NCBI GenBank assembly: GCA_046199005.1
Contig: CP176050.1
Span: 4,340,001 to 4,404,000, forward strand
Reading direction: 5' to 3'
Origin: Ascidiimonas sp046199005
GTDB lineage: Bacteria; Bacteroidota; Bacteroidia; Flavobacteriales; Flavobacteriaceae
Length of the DNA: 64,000 nucleotides
Both the position numbers and the translations under genes were made by a program. Below, in pieces: positions 44,629-59,600 of this stretch; positions within the stretch are counted from its first letter, which is position 1, and every line of letters starts with the position of its first letter. The notes under the pieces were generated by a model, which saw only the letters and a list, made by a program, of their open reading frames with translations, was not told the origin of the DNA and did no database searches.

Positions 44629-47600
44629 CTATACAAGTTCTAAAATGTCATCAAGAGAAACATCTTCATCCAAATATCTCTTAATAATTTCTTGGTGATA
44701 TCGTTCGTTGAATGCTCCGTTACCGTTTTGGAAATAATTCGAGCTTTCAAATGTTGCTGGTTTACTGGTAATATTTTGTGTTTTATAAGTTCGAGTAACC
44801 AGGCCTATAATCTGAATACATATATTACCTTCTGTGTCACAAAGGTCTATGTCTAACTTTATGGTTTTATCGGTTGGATGAAAGTCTTTCGAGTACCTTA
44901 TCCAGACAACCATATCGTTCTGACAAGGAGAAACTACACGTAATGTTTCTAATAAAAATGGTACCGAAGGCTTCTTTGGGAGATCATTCAAATCTGTTAT
45001 CAAGCCTACAGTTGCCTGCAAAGCACTATCCATTAAGCTAGGATGTAATACAAAATTCTCAATATCTTCTCCAGACCTTAATACTGAAGGTTTCCTAAGT
45101 CTGGCCAACAATTCACCTTCTCCGAAATGCAATGAACTTATGCCTTGATGCGCAGGACCATAAATAAGACCTGATTTCATAAATATTTCGTACAGTTCTG
45201 GCGCTTTCATGACATTTTTTGTCGTTCTTTTTTCCAGTGCTCTCAAGTCATGTCGTGCCACGATTGTAACATCATTATAAGATGCCTGACCACTAAAATT
45301 AATCACCTCTTCTCCATCACGTTTAGATTCATCCCTGCTCTTGATTTCAAAATCAATTTCATTTCCATCTTCACTTTCAAAAAGTACTACTGAAACTTCC
45401 TTGGGATCATCTACCACTACCGGATTTGTCCACATGATGTCCTGAATCTCTATTACAGCTGACTCAGAATTAGCTGGTAGTGAAAGAGAGATAGCTTCTC
45501 TTACCATTTCGAGATATGCGACACCGGGTAATACTTTTTGATAGTATTCATTTTCGAGTTTTACCTGATGATCCCGGAGGAAAAATTCTCCTCCTGTGAA
45601 AACTGAACTGAATGCCTGCTGAGAAAAGTCTGAAGTGTTTTTATGCAAAAGTGGATGCAGTTTTTCAGTAGACGTACCCACCGTGGTATTTTGATAACTA
45701 ATGATGAAAGGATCTTTAGCTTCGAGCCAGTACCTTTCTTTAGCAAAAGGATAAAGCGGTAGACTAATTCGCTTAGGCTTATTATTTGTATACAGTTGAT
45801 CCCAGTCAAACTCAAGGCCCTTAACCCAAAGCTCCAAAAGGCGAGACAACTTATTCTTCTCTATGCACTTACTTATAACAGTTTCTCTAAGGTCTTCGTC
45901 CTGTTTCAAAAGACGTATTTCATGTTTATTTTCATGAATGACTCCTAGATATATACCACTATTTGATTTTTCATTAACGAAGTCTTTGAGCTTTTCTTTG
46001 AGTTCTTCAAGATCATCTATACTGAAACCTAAACGAACGTCCATAGGCTCTCTGCCAATTTGTAAAGTATAAGCTAAATCTTGGATTTTAGCGTTTCGTC
46101 CTTCATTATCTAGAAATTGTAGTAGTTCAATAGCTTTTACTCTCAACTGTTTATCGTTTTTGGCAGATAACGGTATGAGATATTGATCAGGAGGATTTTT
46201 GGACGAACTTACCGTTTCTGATAAAGATGTGCTGTATTCTCCTAATACGAGATGAGCATTCGTTCCACTGAATCCAAATGAACTAATCGCTGCATGACGT
46301 TTTTCATTAGTTTCTATATCCCAATCCTGTAATTTTTTATTGACGAAGAAGGGACTATCTTTTAAATCAATATGTTCATTTAACTTCTCAAAATTAATTG
46401 TAGGCGGAAGCTTTTTGTATTTTAAAGACATGATCAGCTTAATGAAGCCTGCAATACCAGCAGCCCACATACAATGACCAATATTACTCTTCACAGAGCC
46501 AAGTGCGCAGTACTCCTTATTATCAGTAAATTTTTTAAATGATTGTTTTAAAGCATCTACTTCGATAGGGTCTCCCAATTTAGTTCCGGTGCCATGTGCC
46601 TCAATTAATTGTATTTGATTTGGATCGATCCCAAACTTTTCATAAACTTCTTTCTCCAATCCTGCCTGCGATGTTGCATTAGGAGCGGTAATGCCATTGG
46701 TTTTTCCATCCTGATTTACTCCCCATCCCTCAATCACACCATAAATACGGTCGTTATCTTTTTCTGCATCTTCTAAACGTTTTAACATGACAACACCTAC
46801 GGCTTCACCGGGAACAAATCCGTTCGCTCGTTGATCGAAGGTGTAGCATTTACCATCTTTTGACAGCATTCCTGATTGTGCAGTCATAATATGCGTAGAT
46901 GGTGTTGCCATAACTCCTACACCTCCCGCCAGCGCAAAATCACAGTTGCCAGATAGCAAATTATCGCAGGCAGTGGCAATAGCAACTAAAGAGGAAGAGC
47001 AGGCTGTATCTATAGATAGGCAAGGACCCTGAAGATTTAAAAAGTATGAAATACGTGCTGCAAGAATAGAGGTAGAGCCACCTGTAAAGCCCTGGGCACT
47101 TAATCTGTGTTCATTTGATAGATGATGATAATCGCCACTTCCGCATCCCACAAAAACCCCACACTTTGAACCAGAGAGCTGCTTGGTATTATAACCAGCA
47201 TCTTCAATTCCATGCCAGCACGATTGTAAAAACAACCGCTGCTGAGGATCCATACTTTCTGCCTCTACAGGTGAAAGATTGAAAAATAAGGGGTCAAACT
47301 TATCATAGTCTTCCAGGCTTCCCATCCATTTTGAATTGGTTTTACCTGGCATAGGTTCACCTTGTTGGTAATAAAGATCATTGTCCCAACGTTCTTCCGG
47401 TACTTCACTAATACAGTTCTTTCCTTTAGCAATATTATTCCAAAAGGCTTCTATATTTTTTGCTTTTGGGAATTGTCCTGCGACACCTATGACCGCAATA
47501 CGACTGCCTTCATGATTTTTAGATCTAGCCTTGCTATCGGGTTTGCTTTTAGTTTTTCGCCAAGAAGTTAATGTATCTAACACAAAGTCTGTTTTACTAG

Positions 47601-50600
47601 CTAATTTTGGCAAGGCGACGTGTTGCGTAGATGTATCTACTCTTTTAACTTCTTTTAGCTTAACTGTCTTGTATCCCCCAGCTTCTTCGGCCTTCTCTTT
47701 TATATATTTACTGAATTCATTAAGCGTGGGATAGCTATATACTTTTGTAGCCTCAATTTTAGTATGGAATCGGTCATTTATTTTTCGTACCCAGGTGACG
47801 CCGGTAATGGAGTCCATCCCCAGATTGACAAATTCTACATCCTCTTCAATATCGGCAGCTTCCATATGTAATTCCTCTGCAAGAAAAACTTTAATGACAT
47901 TAAGAACTTCTGTTTGGTCAATTGTTGTCTTGATTACTTCTTCTGAATATTCTTCAGTGACATTTACCGGTTCTACAAACTCAACATTTTCAACCACCAT
48001 TACCTTTTCAGCTTCTTCTTTAATGTATTTACTGAATTCATTAAGCGTCGGATAGCTGTACACTTTTGTAGCCTCAATCTTAGTATGGAATCGGTCATTG
48101 ATTTTTCGTACCCAGGTAACCCCTGTAATGGAGTCCATACCTAAATTCACAAATTCTATATCTTCATCTATGTTTTCAGCTTGCATATGAAGTTCTTCCG
48201 CCAGGTAATTTTTTATACTGATTAAAACTTCGTTTACATCAAGTTGCGTTTTTATCATTCCATTGCTGCTTCCATTTAGTTTACTGTCACTGTGAATTAC
48301 TGGTTTCTCATCATCAGTACTTTTCCTAACAAAATTCGATTCAATTCTTTCTAAAGCTTCTTCATCCTTCACAAAAGTTTTCTCATGCATTGCCAATTCC
48401 AATTCATAGGTAGGCTCTATTTTAGGGATCAAATGATAGGTATACTGATGTTTTATAGCCATCAGGTCTTCTCTGGAGTATATTGCCAGTTGTTGGGCAA
48501 TCTCCATAGCAGTAGTCACCACTTCGTCTTTGCCCAGCACCGGAAGATGTGTCCCCCGTTCAGCAAAGGTCACCCCCGAGTATTCATCACCGGTAAGCAT
48601 CGTCTCTCGTGCCAGGTCATACCCCATGCGCTCCGGGAAGATAAACGTAGCCCCAGCTCCCGGGGTAAACCCATAGGTCATATACGGACTCACATACTTA
48701 CGCTCTTTACTGAACAAAATAAAGTCTGCGAACATTCCTAAAGACCAACCTCCTCCAATACCGTGTCCCTGCATGGCAGCGATCACCGGTAGCTTGCACT
48801 CCATCGCCAGTTGGTAGATCTTCGTGTCGGTAAACTTACTCTTGCCTTCCTGTATCGATAGCAAGCCTTCCCGGGTACCCCCAGATGCAAAGTAATTATC
48901 ATACCCCGTAAGTACCACCACCTTGTAGTGTGCCTCCCCGGCGATATGTGCAAACACCTCACTCACCCCGGCGATAAAAGCATCGGTGAACATATTGCGT
49001 GCCTCCCTATCTTCTAAACGTACCTCTACAATACCACCCGCATGAAGTGTCGCCTTGACTACCTCCGATTGCAACTCGATCACTCCCGGCTTGCGCCTGT
49101 CTTTTTCGGTCGGCGACTCGCCTGATCCCTGATTCCACTCTGGAAGGGAGCCTAACTTCGCTTTGAACTGTGCCATAGTGGCTGCCTTATTCGCCTGTAG
49201 TACCTCCACTGGTTGTTCCTGCCAGGTAGCTGCCAGATCCAGTGCTGAATGCATCGCCTCAGATCCCTTCACTACTGTGAGGCCGCCATGGCGCGCTTTA
49301 AGCTCGCTGCCTGTATAACTCTTATGAAGTAACAGTACTTCTTTGCTGATGTACATGCCTAAGTGCTGTGCAAACACTGCCGTAGCTATACGGGAGAGTT
49401 CGCTTGATTCTCCTATCAGTCCTGCTGCATGGTAACTGCCCTGTTCGGTATAGATAACCGCATCTAAGTACTGGCTCACCAGCCAGCCTTTCCCTGCTGC
49501 GCCCGTGTCAAGTACCCCTATCAAGGAATGTTTGCAATCCTGTAATAACCCTGTAAACGCTAAGGTGTCTTCTACCGTCATTGACTCTGGTAGAAAGCCT
49601 GAGGTTTCACTGGTGATAATCAATACCGTATGCGCAGTCATCTTATCAAGTGCCGTGAATAAACTGCTGAGCTCCTTGAGCAGCTTGGCCATAGCCTTGC
49701 CCCCCTTGAGCTTGCTTATCTCTATGATCAGCGTGTGGTCTGCGGTTTTGAGTGTAAAGCTGCTCGCCTTGGGAAGACCCTCGGTCGTGATCTTAGCTGC
49801 TGTCTTTTTTGATGTATGTGTAACTACCTTAAGGGAAGCTACCTTCTCTGCAAGGTGTCGTGAGAGGTGTTGCTTTAACAATCGAAGTGCCGTAGCGGAT
49901 TTCTTCGAGAGGTTCTTTGCCAGTGTAGCTGCATATGCCTCTACTGATCCACGAGCAACTACCGGAAAGGTAAAGCCCTTTGTTTTGAGTTCGACACCAC
50001 TGTAACCATGAACTGCTTTTACACTGTTCTGTAACAAATCCCTGGTGAAAACACTCCCAAATCGCTCATCCAGCAACGCTCTTACCGATGGGTCTGCATA
50101 CAAATCTTCTTCGGGACGGCTATAACCATACTTGCTCTCTTCTGCACAGATCATAAAATCACACATCGTACCCACCAATAAACCGGCGCCATGTGCATCC
50201 CCTTGCATCGAAGCGATCACTGGGTAAGGAAACCGGATCAATGCCTGGTAAAGTCCGTGGTCAATCCCCTGATGATGTGCCTGAACACCGCCTTGTAAAA
50301 AATGGGAGGGCGTACCATAAATTACCAGCACCTTACCATCGGTGGCTTCTCTGGCGGCATCAAGGGCTCCCAGCAGCTGACCCATCAGAACCGTCGAGCT
50401 TAACTCCGGTAGGGCCTCGCCGGTAAGGCGAAGGCTATAGATCCCGTCCCCTTCGCTGTACAGACGCACCTGAGCGCTTGCCGTTACTGCAGGTGCTTGT
50501 GGTAATGAAACATCACTGTGTGATGTAAGATACACCTGGGCTTTACCTATAGCGCCCGTTTCTAACAATTCTTGCGCCAGTGGCTCAGGAGTCGCTAAGG

Positions 50601-53600
50601 ATACATCGGTAGGCTTTTGTAAGGTACCTTTTATGGTGGCAGTAGTGGTAGTAGCCGGACTGGTTCCTAGAAGGCGGGGGGTAAACAGTACCTCTCTGGG
50701 TGCCTGCTCCTTTGCAACTGCAGCTACTTTGAGGGGCTTCTCTATAGTCCTGGCTACATGGTTTGCGCTAACCGGAACTGCCGATTCACCTTGCTGGTAG
50801 GTCACTCCTTTGAGTGCTACACATACCTGACCCTGACCGTCACAAAGATCAATATCCAATGCATAACGACTCGAGGCTCCCTGGTGCTTGCTGGGGCGTA
50901 TCCAACCATACATCTCTGTGGTACACCTGCTATGAAGCTGCACTTCTGCGATCGATTCAGGAAGTACCGCCGCATCTGGAAACGCTTCAAGGTCTACCAA
51001 CAATCCGGTGGCGGCCTGAAGTACACTCTCCAGAAGTACCGGGTGAAGCTGGTACTCCTCTTGTTCATGGGTTACTTCCTGTGGAAGTGACAGCTGCGCT
51101 AATAAACCACCAGAACCTCTATAAAGGGCTTGAACACCCCGATACGAAGAACCGTACTGTACGGCTCCTTTGGATAGCTGCTCGTAGAATTTGTTGGCAT
51201 CGATACCTCCCCCGGTCATTTGACCTTTAAGGGCATCGATGTCTAAAATTGAAGGAGTGGGAAGTTCCTGATAAAGCGCCTCTCCCTGGCTATAGATCTT
51301 CTCCTGACCATCTTGTTCACTATAGACCTCATAAGACGCTGCACCTGATCCCTGAGCAAAAAGAGCTATGCCGATCGTTCGGGCTCTGTCTAGTTCTATA
51401 AAACATCCAAAACGAATATCATGAAGGGTTAATACATGCTTGTCTGCATCTTTTAAGGGAAGACTACGCTCTAAAGAAACTCGTGCCATCTCTAATGATG
51501 AGATCAACGGAAGACCCGGTACGGCAGAACCGTTCTTGCCAAAACGATAGTCTTTTATAAGTGCTTCTGTACCGCTTAAATGGGTGCTGTAACCTATCTG
51601 GGTCAGATCGGAGGTATTGCTGTGTACCAGCGGGTGAAGTACAGACCTACCCGTAGATGTACTTACATTCCTGCCGCGCTGATCTGCAGCTAACCAGTAA
51701 CGCTCCCGCGCAAACGGATAGGTAGGAAGACTCATGCGAAGGGGCTTCTCACTGCCGTAAAGAGCACTCCAGTCTATATCCAGCCCTTTCACCCACCAGC
51801 CTATAAGTGCCGCGTAATCCTGCGTCTGCAACCAGCTATCAACACGGGCTAACTCCGAAGCACTGCTGCTAAAAGCAAGCACCGATTCTTTATGGCGTTT
51901 TACCTGATCACGAAAAACACCTGCCGCTTGCGAAGGGGCTAAAAGATACTCTCGTAACTTGTTCTGAAGATCAGACATCGATGTTACCACTAACCCCAGG
52001 CGCTCTTCCATAGCCTCACGACCTACCTGCAAAGTGTATCCCATTGAAGGCAGGTCGATCGATATGCCCGAAGACTCCTGTTCGATCACAAAATCCAATA
52101 AATCCTCAGCTTTCTGCTGCAACTGTTCGGAAGTGCGAGCCGATAACAAGATCGCAACCCGATTCATCGATACACGAGTATCCAACACGCCCTCATACTC
52201 CGATACGATCACATGAGCATTCGCTCCACCAGCACCAAATGAAGAAATACCCGCTATAAGTGGAAGTTTTTGTTCTAACCCATTGACTTTTCGTAAAGGC
52301 TGTTCCCATTTCTCCGCATTCCTTTGCAATTTAAACGGGGTTCTGGCGAAATCTATTTCTGGATTGGTAACCTCCGCATTGATAGAGGGAACTAATGTTT
52401 TATGCTTCAACTGAAGCAGCACCTTTGTAAGTCCTGCTACACCGGAAGCTGATTCACAATGCCCTATATTTGATTTTACAGATCCTATTGCACATAAACC
52501 GGTTGCTCCCTCATCAGTTTTCAAGGCACGAGATAATGCTGAAATTTCAATAGGGTCGCCCAAGGAAGTTCCAGTACCATGAGCTTCAATATAGCTTAGA
52601 TGTTCTTTGCTAAGTTTTGCGTTTTCTAATGCTTTTGTAACCAGGGCAGCTTGTGCTTTTGGATTTGGAACAGTATATCCATTAGTTTTACCTCCAGCGT
52701 TTACCGCACTTCCTTTTATCACCCCGTAAATATGGTCGCCATCTGCCTCTGCTTTATGTAATGGTTTCAGGATGACTGCTCCAACTCCCTCTGAGTCTAC
52801 AAATCCATCAGCATTATTGCCAAACGCTTTGCATTGATTTCCTGAAGAGAGCATAGTCATGGCCGAAAGCTCTATGTAATGTTCAGGATCAATAATCACA
52901 TTTACTCCTCCGGCAATAGCGCATTCACACGTTCCGTTTTTAATACTTTCTAAAGCCAGATGAATCGCAGTTAGTGAAGCGGAACACGCTGTATCAACTG
53001 CCATTGATGGTCCCTGAAAATTAAAGGTATACGAGACTCTATTCGCTACCGAATAATGAAGTGGTTGTGGTGTATAACGACCGTTCATAATTCCTGCAAA
53101 CACACCTACCTTGTCAAAATCAGCAAGATTTTCAGGCGTATATCCTGCATCTTCTATAGCGTGGTAACAGGTTTCGATAAATATTCTTTCTTGCGGATCT
53201 AATTTCTTCGCGTCTTTAGGAGAAATTCTAAAGAATAAGGGATCGAATTTATCAATATCAGAAAGAAACCCTCCCCATTTGGTATAAATCTTACCCGATT
53301 TTCCTTTTTCCGAATCGTAATATTCTTCCCAGTTCCAACGATCTTTCGGGATTTCAGTGATGCAGTTTTCTCCGTTTAATAAATTCTTCCAAAATTCATT
53401 GATATTTTCAGATTTCGGATAACGACCGCTAAGGCCAATTACCGCAATATCCATATTTGAATTTACTGGTGTTTCAATCTGTTTTTTTAGATAAGATGCT
53501 TTTGCTGATCTTTTAAGAATTTCAAAAGTTTTACTTGAGTCTTTTGCTAAAACAGGTTTGGTAGATTGTTCTTCTATTATGGTTTCAACAATTTCTTCTT

Positions 53601-56600
53601 CCAGTACAGTTTCTTCCAATGCTTCTTTCTTATACTCCAGAAAATAATCTACCAATCCGTTTACCGTACGTTCTTCAAAGAACAAGGTACTGGTAATATC
53701 GGGGAAAACTTTTCTAAATTGATTGGTGAGCTGCACAACCATAATAGAATCCAGACCATAATCTTCCAGAGAAGTTCCCGGTTCTATCTGGTGAGGTTTC
53801 ATTTTTAAGGTTTTTGCTACCAGATCCTGAAAGAAAACGATGCTTTGATCACGAAGGCTACTCTGAGATTTACTAGTTACAGGTACTTTCTGAATTACAG
53901 GTGTTGCTTCTGGCTTCTTGAGTTCTCTTGGTGGTTTAGTCGCTTCTTTCCTGACGATTTTTTGCAGCACTTTGCCATCACTTTGAGCTGCGACAACCTG
54001 ATGCCCAAAATTATGCGCTCTTTCTATCGGGAATACTACTGATTTAAAACCTACATCTGTTAATGCTTTTTCCCATTTCTCGGGATTCAGACCAGGACTT
54101 CCCGGTAATCTCAATTGTTCATCTTCATACAGCCACCAACCTTCCAGCAAACCAAAGGTTAAATGTGTGAACAAGGTCCAGGTGCTCATTTCGTTTAACA
54201 GAATGATTCCCTTATCTCTTAATACAGCTTTCGAATTTCTAAGTGTCTGTCTTATATTAGAGGTTGCATGCAAAACATCTGTTGCAATTACAAAATCGTA
54301 GCGCTCTTTTTCGACTGATTGAATGTCCACAGGCTTTGATACATCGAAAATAGCAGTTGTCAGTTTCGGGAAATCAGGCTGATAATTTTCTTCGGCATGA
54401 ATTAAAAAGGCTTTGGAAAGATCTGTATAGCAGTATTCCTCAATAACCCCACCAAATTGTTTCAGCATAGGAAGTACTTTTGCAGTAGTGCCTCCCGTAC
54501 CAGCACCGATCTCCAGAATTCGTATTTCTCTATTTTTGTCGTTCTTGATGCGTTCTTTGATGCTCGTTTCCAATGTGCTTACAAGAACCTGATTAAAGTA
54601 ATCAGCCAGATAGCTTCCTTTGTAAACACCTTCTACCAGATGCAAAGAAGCTTCCGGAAAAATAATATTTGTAGCTAATTGTTCTCCTTTTAGAATTGCG
54701 GGTATCCCCTTAAGACAGGTTTCTAATAGAACGACCTGTGCCTTCCAGTTTGCATTGGAATTCCATTTTTTCTTTTCATTATCCCATTCGTTCCAGATCT
54801 GATTGAGTTCTTTTTTACTTCCCTTGATTCTAATATCCTCGGTAAGGTAACTGTGAAGTTTTAAATAGGAGATTGAGGCGTTTAGCCATTTTTCATAGAA
54901 GTTTGCAGGCTTGTTTCTGGTTTCTATATCGGAAACCTTATTTTTCTCTTTCTCGAAAAGACCCAAATCTGATAGGGTAGCGATTAAAATCTCTGCCGCA
55001 AGAACCTCCATTTCTTTTGGTGTCTGCGCTTGTTCTAATTTTTCCAGTTGTTCGTTAGAATCCTGTGTTTTTAAAGACTTTTTAATCTCAGTTAGGTCTA
55101 ACTCATTCGTATTACTATAATGCTTCAGGTTTTCTGTTATGGTAAGATATGAATTCGTAATACCTTCTTCCTTTGTGATTTTAATCAGTCCCATTTGATG
55201 TAATTGAGAACTCATTAAGGTTTCTAAAGCTTTCAACCCTTCGGAAGGTTCTATCGATCCAATACCGCCTTGCTCCATTCGATCTTTATAGAATTGATCG
55301 GTAACAATCCCTACATTACCCCAATAACCCCAGTTCATGGTTTTGATGGCATAGTGTTTTGAATGTTGCAGGTATTGTGCAAAACTATCCTTAAAAGTAC
55401 AACCCGCTGCGTAATTTGATTGTCCTGCGGCCTTTGAGAAAGAAGTTAACGATGAGAAGAATAAAATAAAATCAAGATCTTGATTTCCAAAAACATTCTC
55501 AATATTGATACTGATGTCTACTTTAGCTGAAAGACTCTCTTTGAACCTGGCTTCATCCATGGCCATTAAGCTCTTATCCTTAAGTACTATTGCCGAATGG
55601 ATCACTCCGTTTATTACCGGGTATTCATCTTTGATTTGCTGATATGCTTTCTGTAAAGATTCTTTTTTCGTCGCATCTGCAGAAACGTAAACGGGACGTA
55701 TTCCCGAAACCTGATTTGCTTCAATTTTAGCCTCAATATCCAGATTCAACTCTTTTCTGCCAATCCATATTACCTGAGCCTGGTAGGTTTCAATCATATA
55801 GCGTGTCCAGATTTCTCCTAATCCGCCAGCCCCTCCTATCACTACGTACGTACCTTTTTGTTTGTATAGTGTTTTGGTAGTCACGCCGGATGAAAATCTG
55901 GCAAATTCTTGTTGAAACCATTCTCCTTCACGTCTCGCCAAGCCATTACCATCTTTATCACATGGCAACGAAAGGCATGAGGAAGCAGATACGTCTTGCA
56001 ATGAGTCAACATCCAAGAGACGTAATTTCCAATGTGAATATTCTTTGGCAAGAGATCCTACCAATCCAAAAATACTGGCATGTGTGAACTTTATTTCTTC
56101 ATCATTGCTAACCTGCTGTGTCTTATTGGTAATAATTGTCCAGGATAAGACCTTATCGGCGTAACCCAGTTTTAGGAGTGATTTAATGATGCGATATACT
56201 GCCATCACTCCTTCCTCCTGTTGATCGATAGCTTGTTGGATCATTTTATTGTCTTCAATATCCGCGTAAGCATCTGGAGCGATCCAGACAAGTTCATCAA
56301 AAGGAGCTTCTTTTAGTTTTTCACTAATTTCCTCAATAGTTGCAGTTGGTTTTATTTCCATATAAGCCGCACCAGGGAAAGATTTCTTTAGCCATAGAAG
56401 TCCATTATCCTTACTTCCTACTAGCAGTATTTTAGCTGAGGATGACTCCTGTGGTTTTTCACTTGTTGGAAATGTGCATAGATTCCAGACCGGAGCTAAA
56501 TAATGCACGCCTGCATCAAATTGATCTTTGACGGGTAGTTCCGTTTGTACTCCATCGACCTGCTTGAGAGATCTAGCAGAAAATCCGCTAATCTCTATAC

Positions 56601-59600
56601 AAATATTACCCTGACTATCACAAACAGTAATGTCAAATTTCTTTATTTCATTGCCAGGGCGGTAATCAGGAGAATAGCGTACATAAGAAAACATTTCCTT
56701 TTGTGTTCCAGAAAAAACCTGAATTTTTTCAAGTGAATAGGGTAGCAAGGCTTGTTCTGATCTTTTATTTAAATCAACCGCCAAACCAATACTGCTTTGA
56801 AGAGCACTATCCATTATACTAGGGTGGAGCACAAAGTTTTCCTGTGTACTTCCCACTGATTCCGGTAAAGAAAGTTTTGCTACTGTATACTCTTCAGAAA
56901 CATAATATTCTGTTATTCCTTTAAAAGCATTACCGTAGGTCACTCCTGTTTTTTCAAAGAAATCATAAAGACGTGCAGAAGAGACCGTCGATGAAGCCTC
57001 TTTTTTAAGCGTTTCGATGTCTAGTTTGTGATTCTCATCAACTGGTAGATATTTTACTTCTCCCTGACAATTGAGTTCAATCTCTTCTTCTGATTTTTTT
57101 GTACTGATCTCAAAAGTAAGTACTTCATTATCTTCAGGAATCAAGACGATCTCAATCTCCGATTTTTGATCTACCACCAAAGGTCTCAACCAAAAAATAT
57201 TCTGAATTTCAATCTTGTGATCATCAAGTTTTACTGGTAAGGATTCTTGTATTGCTGCTCTTGCAATTTCAAGATAAGCAACGCCAGGTAACACAAATTT
57301 GTCTGCTACTTCATGATCTTTCAAAAAGAACTCTTTTCCTGAAAAGACCGACGAAAAGCTTTGTTTACTTAGATTTGAAGTGTTTCGATGTAAGAGCGGA
57401 TGGATCGTTAACGTTTCCTGCGCTGGTATCCCGTTATCTGATGTGTTGATTTGATAGTTCTCTTCTGCTATCCAATAGGTATCTCTTGCAAACGGATAGG
57501 TAGGAAGATCTAGAATGACCGGTTTTTCTTTTTCATAGAATTTATTCCAATCCAGCTGCATTCCATTTACCCATAATAGAAGCAAATTGGTGAACTTCTT
57601 ATTTGAAATCCAGGATTCAATCGTTTGTTGGAATTCTGTTTCTTTATTGAAAAAATTTAGTGTCTTGTCAGAATGATTTTTATTTCCTTCATATAGACCA
57701 TCGATATCATTCCTGTTATCGACATACTGACTAAGTTTTTCTTTCAGTTCTGAAATAGATTGAACAATGAAGCCTAATCTTTCATCCATCGCTTCCCGTC
57801 CTATCTGAAGCGTATATGCGATAGCATGTAAATCCAGCTCTTGACTTTGCAAGCCTGATTTTTCTTCTTCATGTCTTTCTATAAAATCAAGAAGATTCAA
57901 TGCCTGCTCACGCAGTTGGCTCTTTGTTCTTGCAGATAAAGGTATAACCACATCTTTCTCTGGAGCATTGTATCCTTTTTTGTTATCCGGGACGTATTCC
58001 TCCAAAATAATATGCGCATTGGAACCTCCTGCCCCAAAAGATGAAATTCCTGCAATTCGAGGGTATTCTTTCTTTTCTCCTCTACTATTTTCAATTACAG
58101 GTCGTTTCCAAATCCCTGCTTCCTGTTGTAAAACAAAAGGTGTTTTTGTAAAATCGATATTCGGATTCAATTCTTTAGCGTGAAGACTGGGAGCCAACGT
58201 TTGATGCTTCATTTGCAGAAGGATCTTCGTTACTCCTGCGATTCCTGCAGCAGCTTCCAGATGCCCTATATTTGATTTGGCAGAACCTAAGGCACAAAAT
58301 TGAGTTTCCTGTGTGTCTTCTTCAAAAGCCTGCCGAAGTCCTGTTATCTCAATAGGGTCGCCTAAAGCAGTTCCAGTCCCATGGGCCTCTATATAACTTA
58401 CTTTACGTGCATCAATGCCTGCTTTATCTAACGCAGAACGAACCAATGCTCCCTGAGCTTTGGGATTAGGAACAGTATAGCCGTTTGTTTTCCCTCCGTG
58501 ATTCACACTGGTACTTCTGATGACTGCACGAATATGATCGTTATCTTCTATTGCTTTCGACAAACGTTTGAGTAAAACAACACCGACACCTTCTCCAGGA
58601 ACATATCCGTTTCCTCCTTTACCGAAACTTTTGCATCTTCCATCGGTCGATAACATTTGTTGCGCACATAAATGCACGAAGCCAGATGGATGGAGGTAAA
58701 GATTCACTCCTCCGGCAATTGCCATCTCGCATTCGTTCTGATACAAATGTTCACATGCCTCATGTATGGCGGTCAGCGAAGAAGAACACATTGTATCTAT
58801 GGGCATACTTGGCCCGTTCAGGTTCAAAATATAAGAGACCCGGTTAGCTACCGAGCTGAAAGAAGTATGCGGATACATATGCTCTCCCTTCCTCCATAAA
58901 TCGGGGCCATATAAGTCAAAACCTGTCTTTGTTATTCCTGCAAATACCCCTACATTACCTTTGTGTTGCATGGCAATACGTTCTCGTGTATACCCTGCAT
59001 TTTCCAATAAGTGCCAACAGGATTGAAGAAAAACACGTTCCTGAGGATCCATACTTAGCGCCTCCCGTGGAGAAATATTAAAAAATAGGGGATCAAACTC
59101 ACTAAAGCCTTCTAAAAAGCCTCCCCACTTGCTGTAACTCATGCCTTCGGCAACCGCTTCTTCTTTGTCTGGATGGAAAAACCCATCTAAAGACCAGCGA
59201 TCTTCAGGTACTATACCTATGCAGTCTTTTCCAGACTTTAGATTCTCCCAGTATTGCTCCAAATCGTTAGCTTTCGGATACCTTCCACTTACACCGATGA
59301 TCGCAATAGGGTCTTCCTTGTCATACTGAATTGTATTTGCTGTAGAAATGCGTGTTTTTCCCTTTTCAGACCTTAAAGAGACCAATTCAGAGAATTTCCC
59401 CTGATCGATAGTTTTTGAATTTATAGGCTTCCGAATAGTGATCGTTTCTTTATTAAGACCTGTCCAGGCAGCACACTCAGCAGGGTAATCATTTACAAAA
59501 TACCCAGCGAGTTCATTTAATGTTTGATACTCAAAAAACAGTGTTTTTGAAATCTGGCTAAAAATCCGCTCCAGTTTTTGATTCAAATGTGTGATCATGA

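Noticed and set aside
37726..52271. Duplicated block as a transposon or insertion sequence
   Set aside because: No transposase, no terminal inverted repeats and no target-site duplication are visible; both borders lie in frame inside PKS domains.
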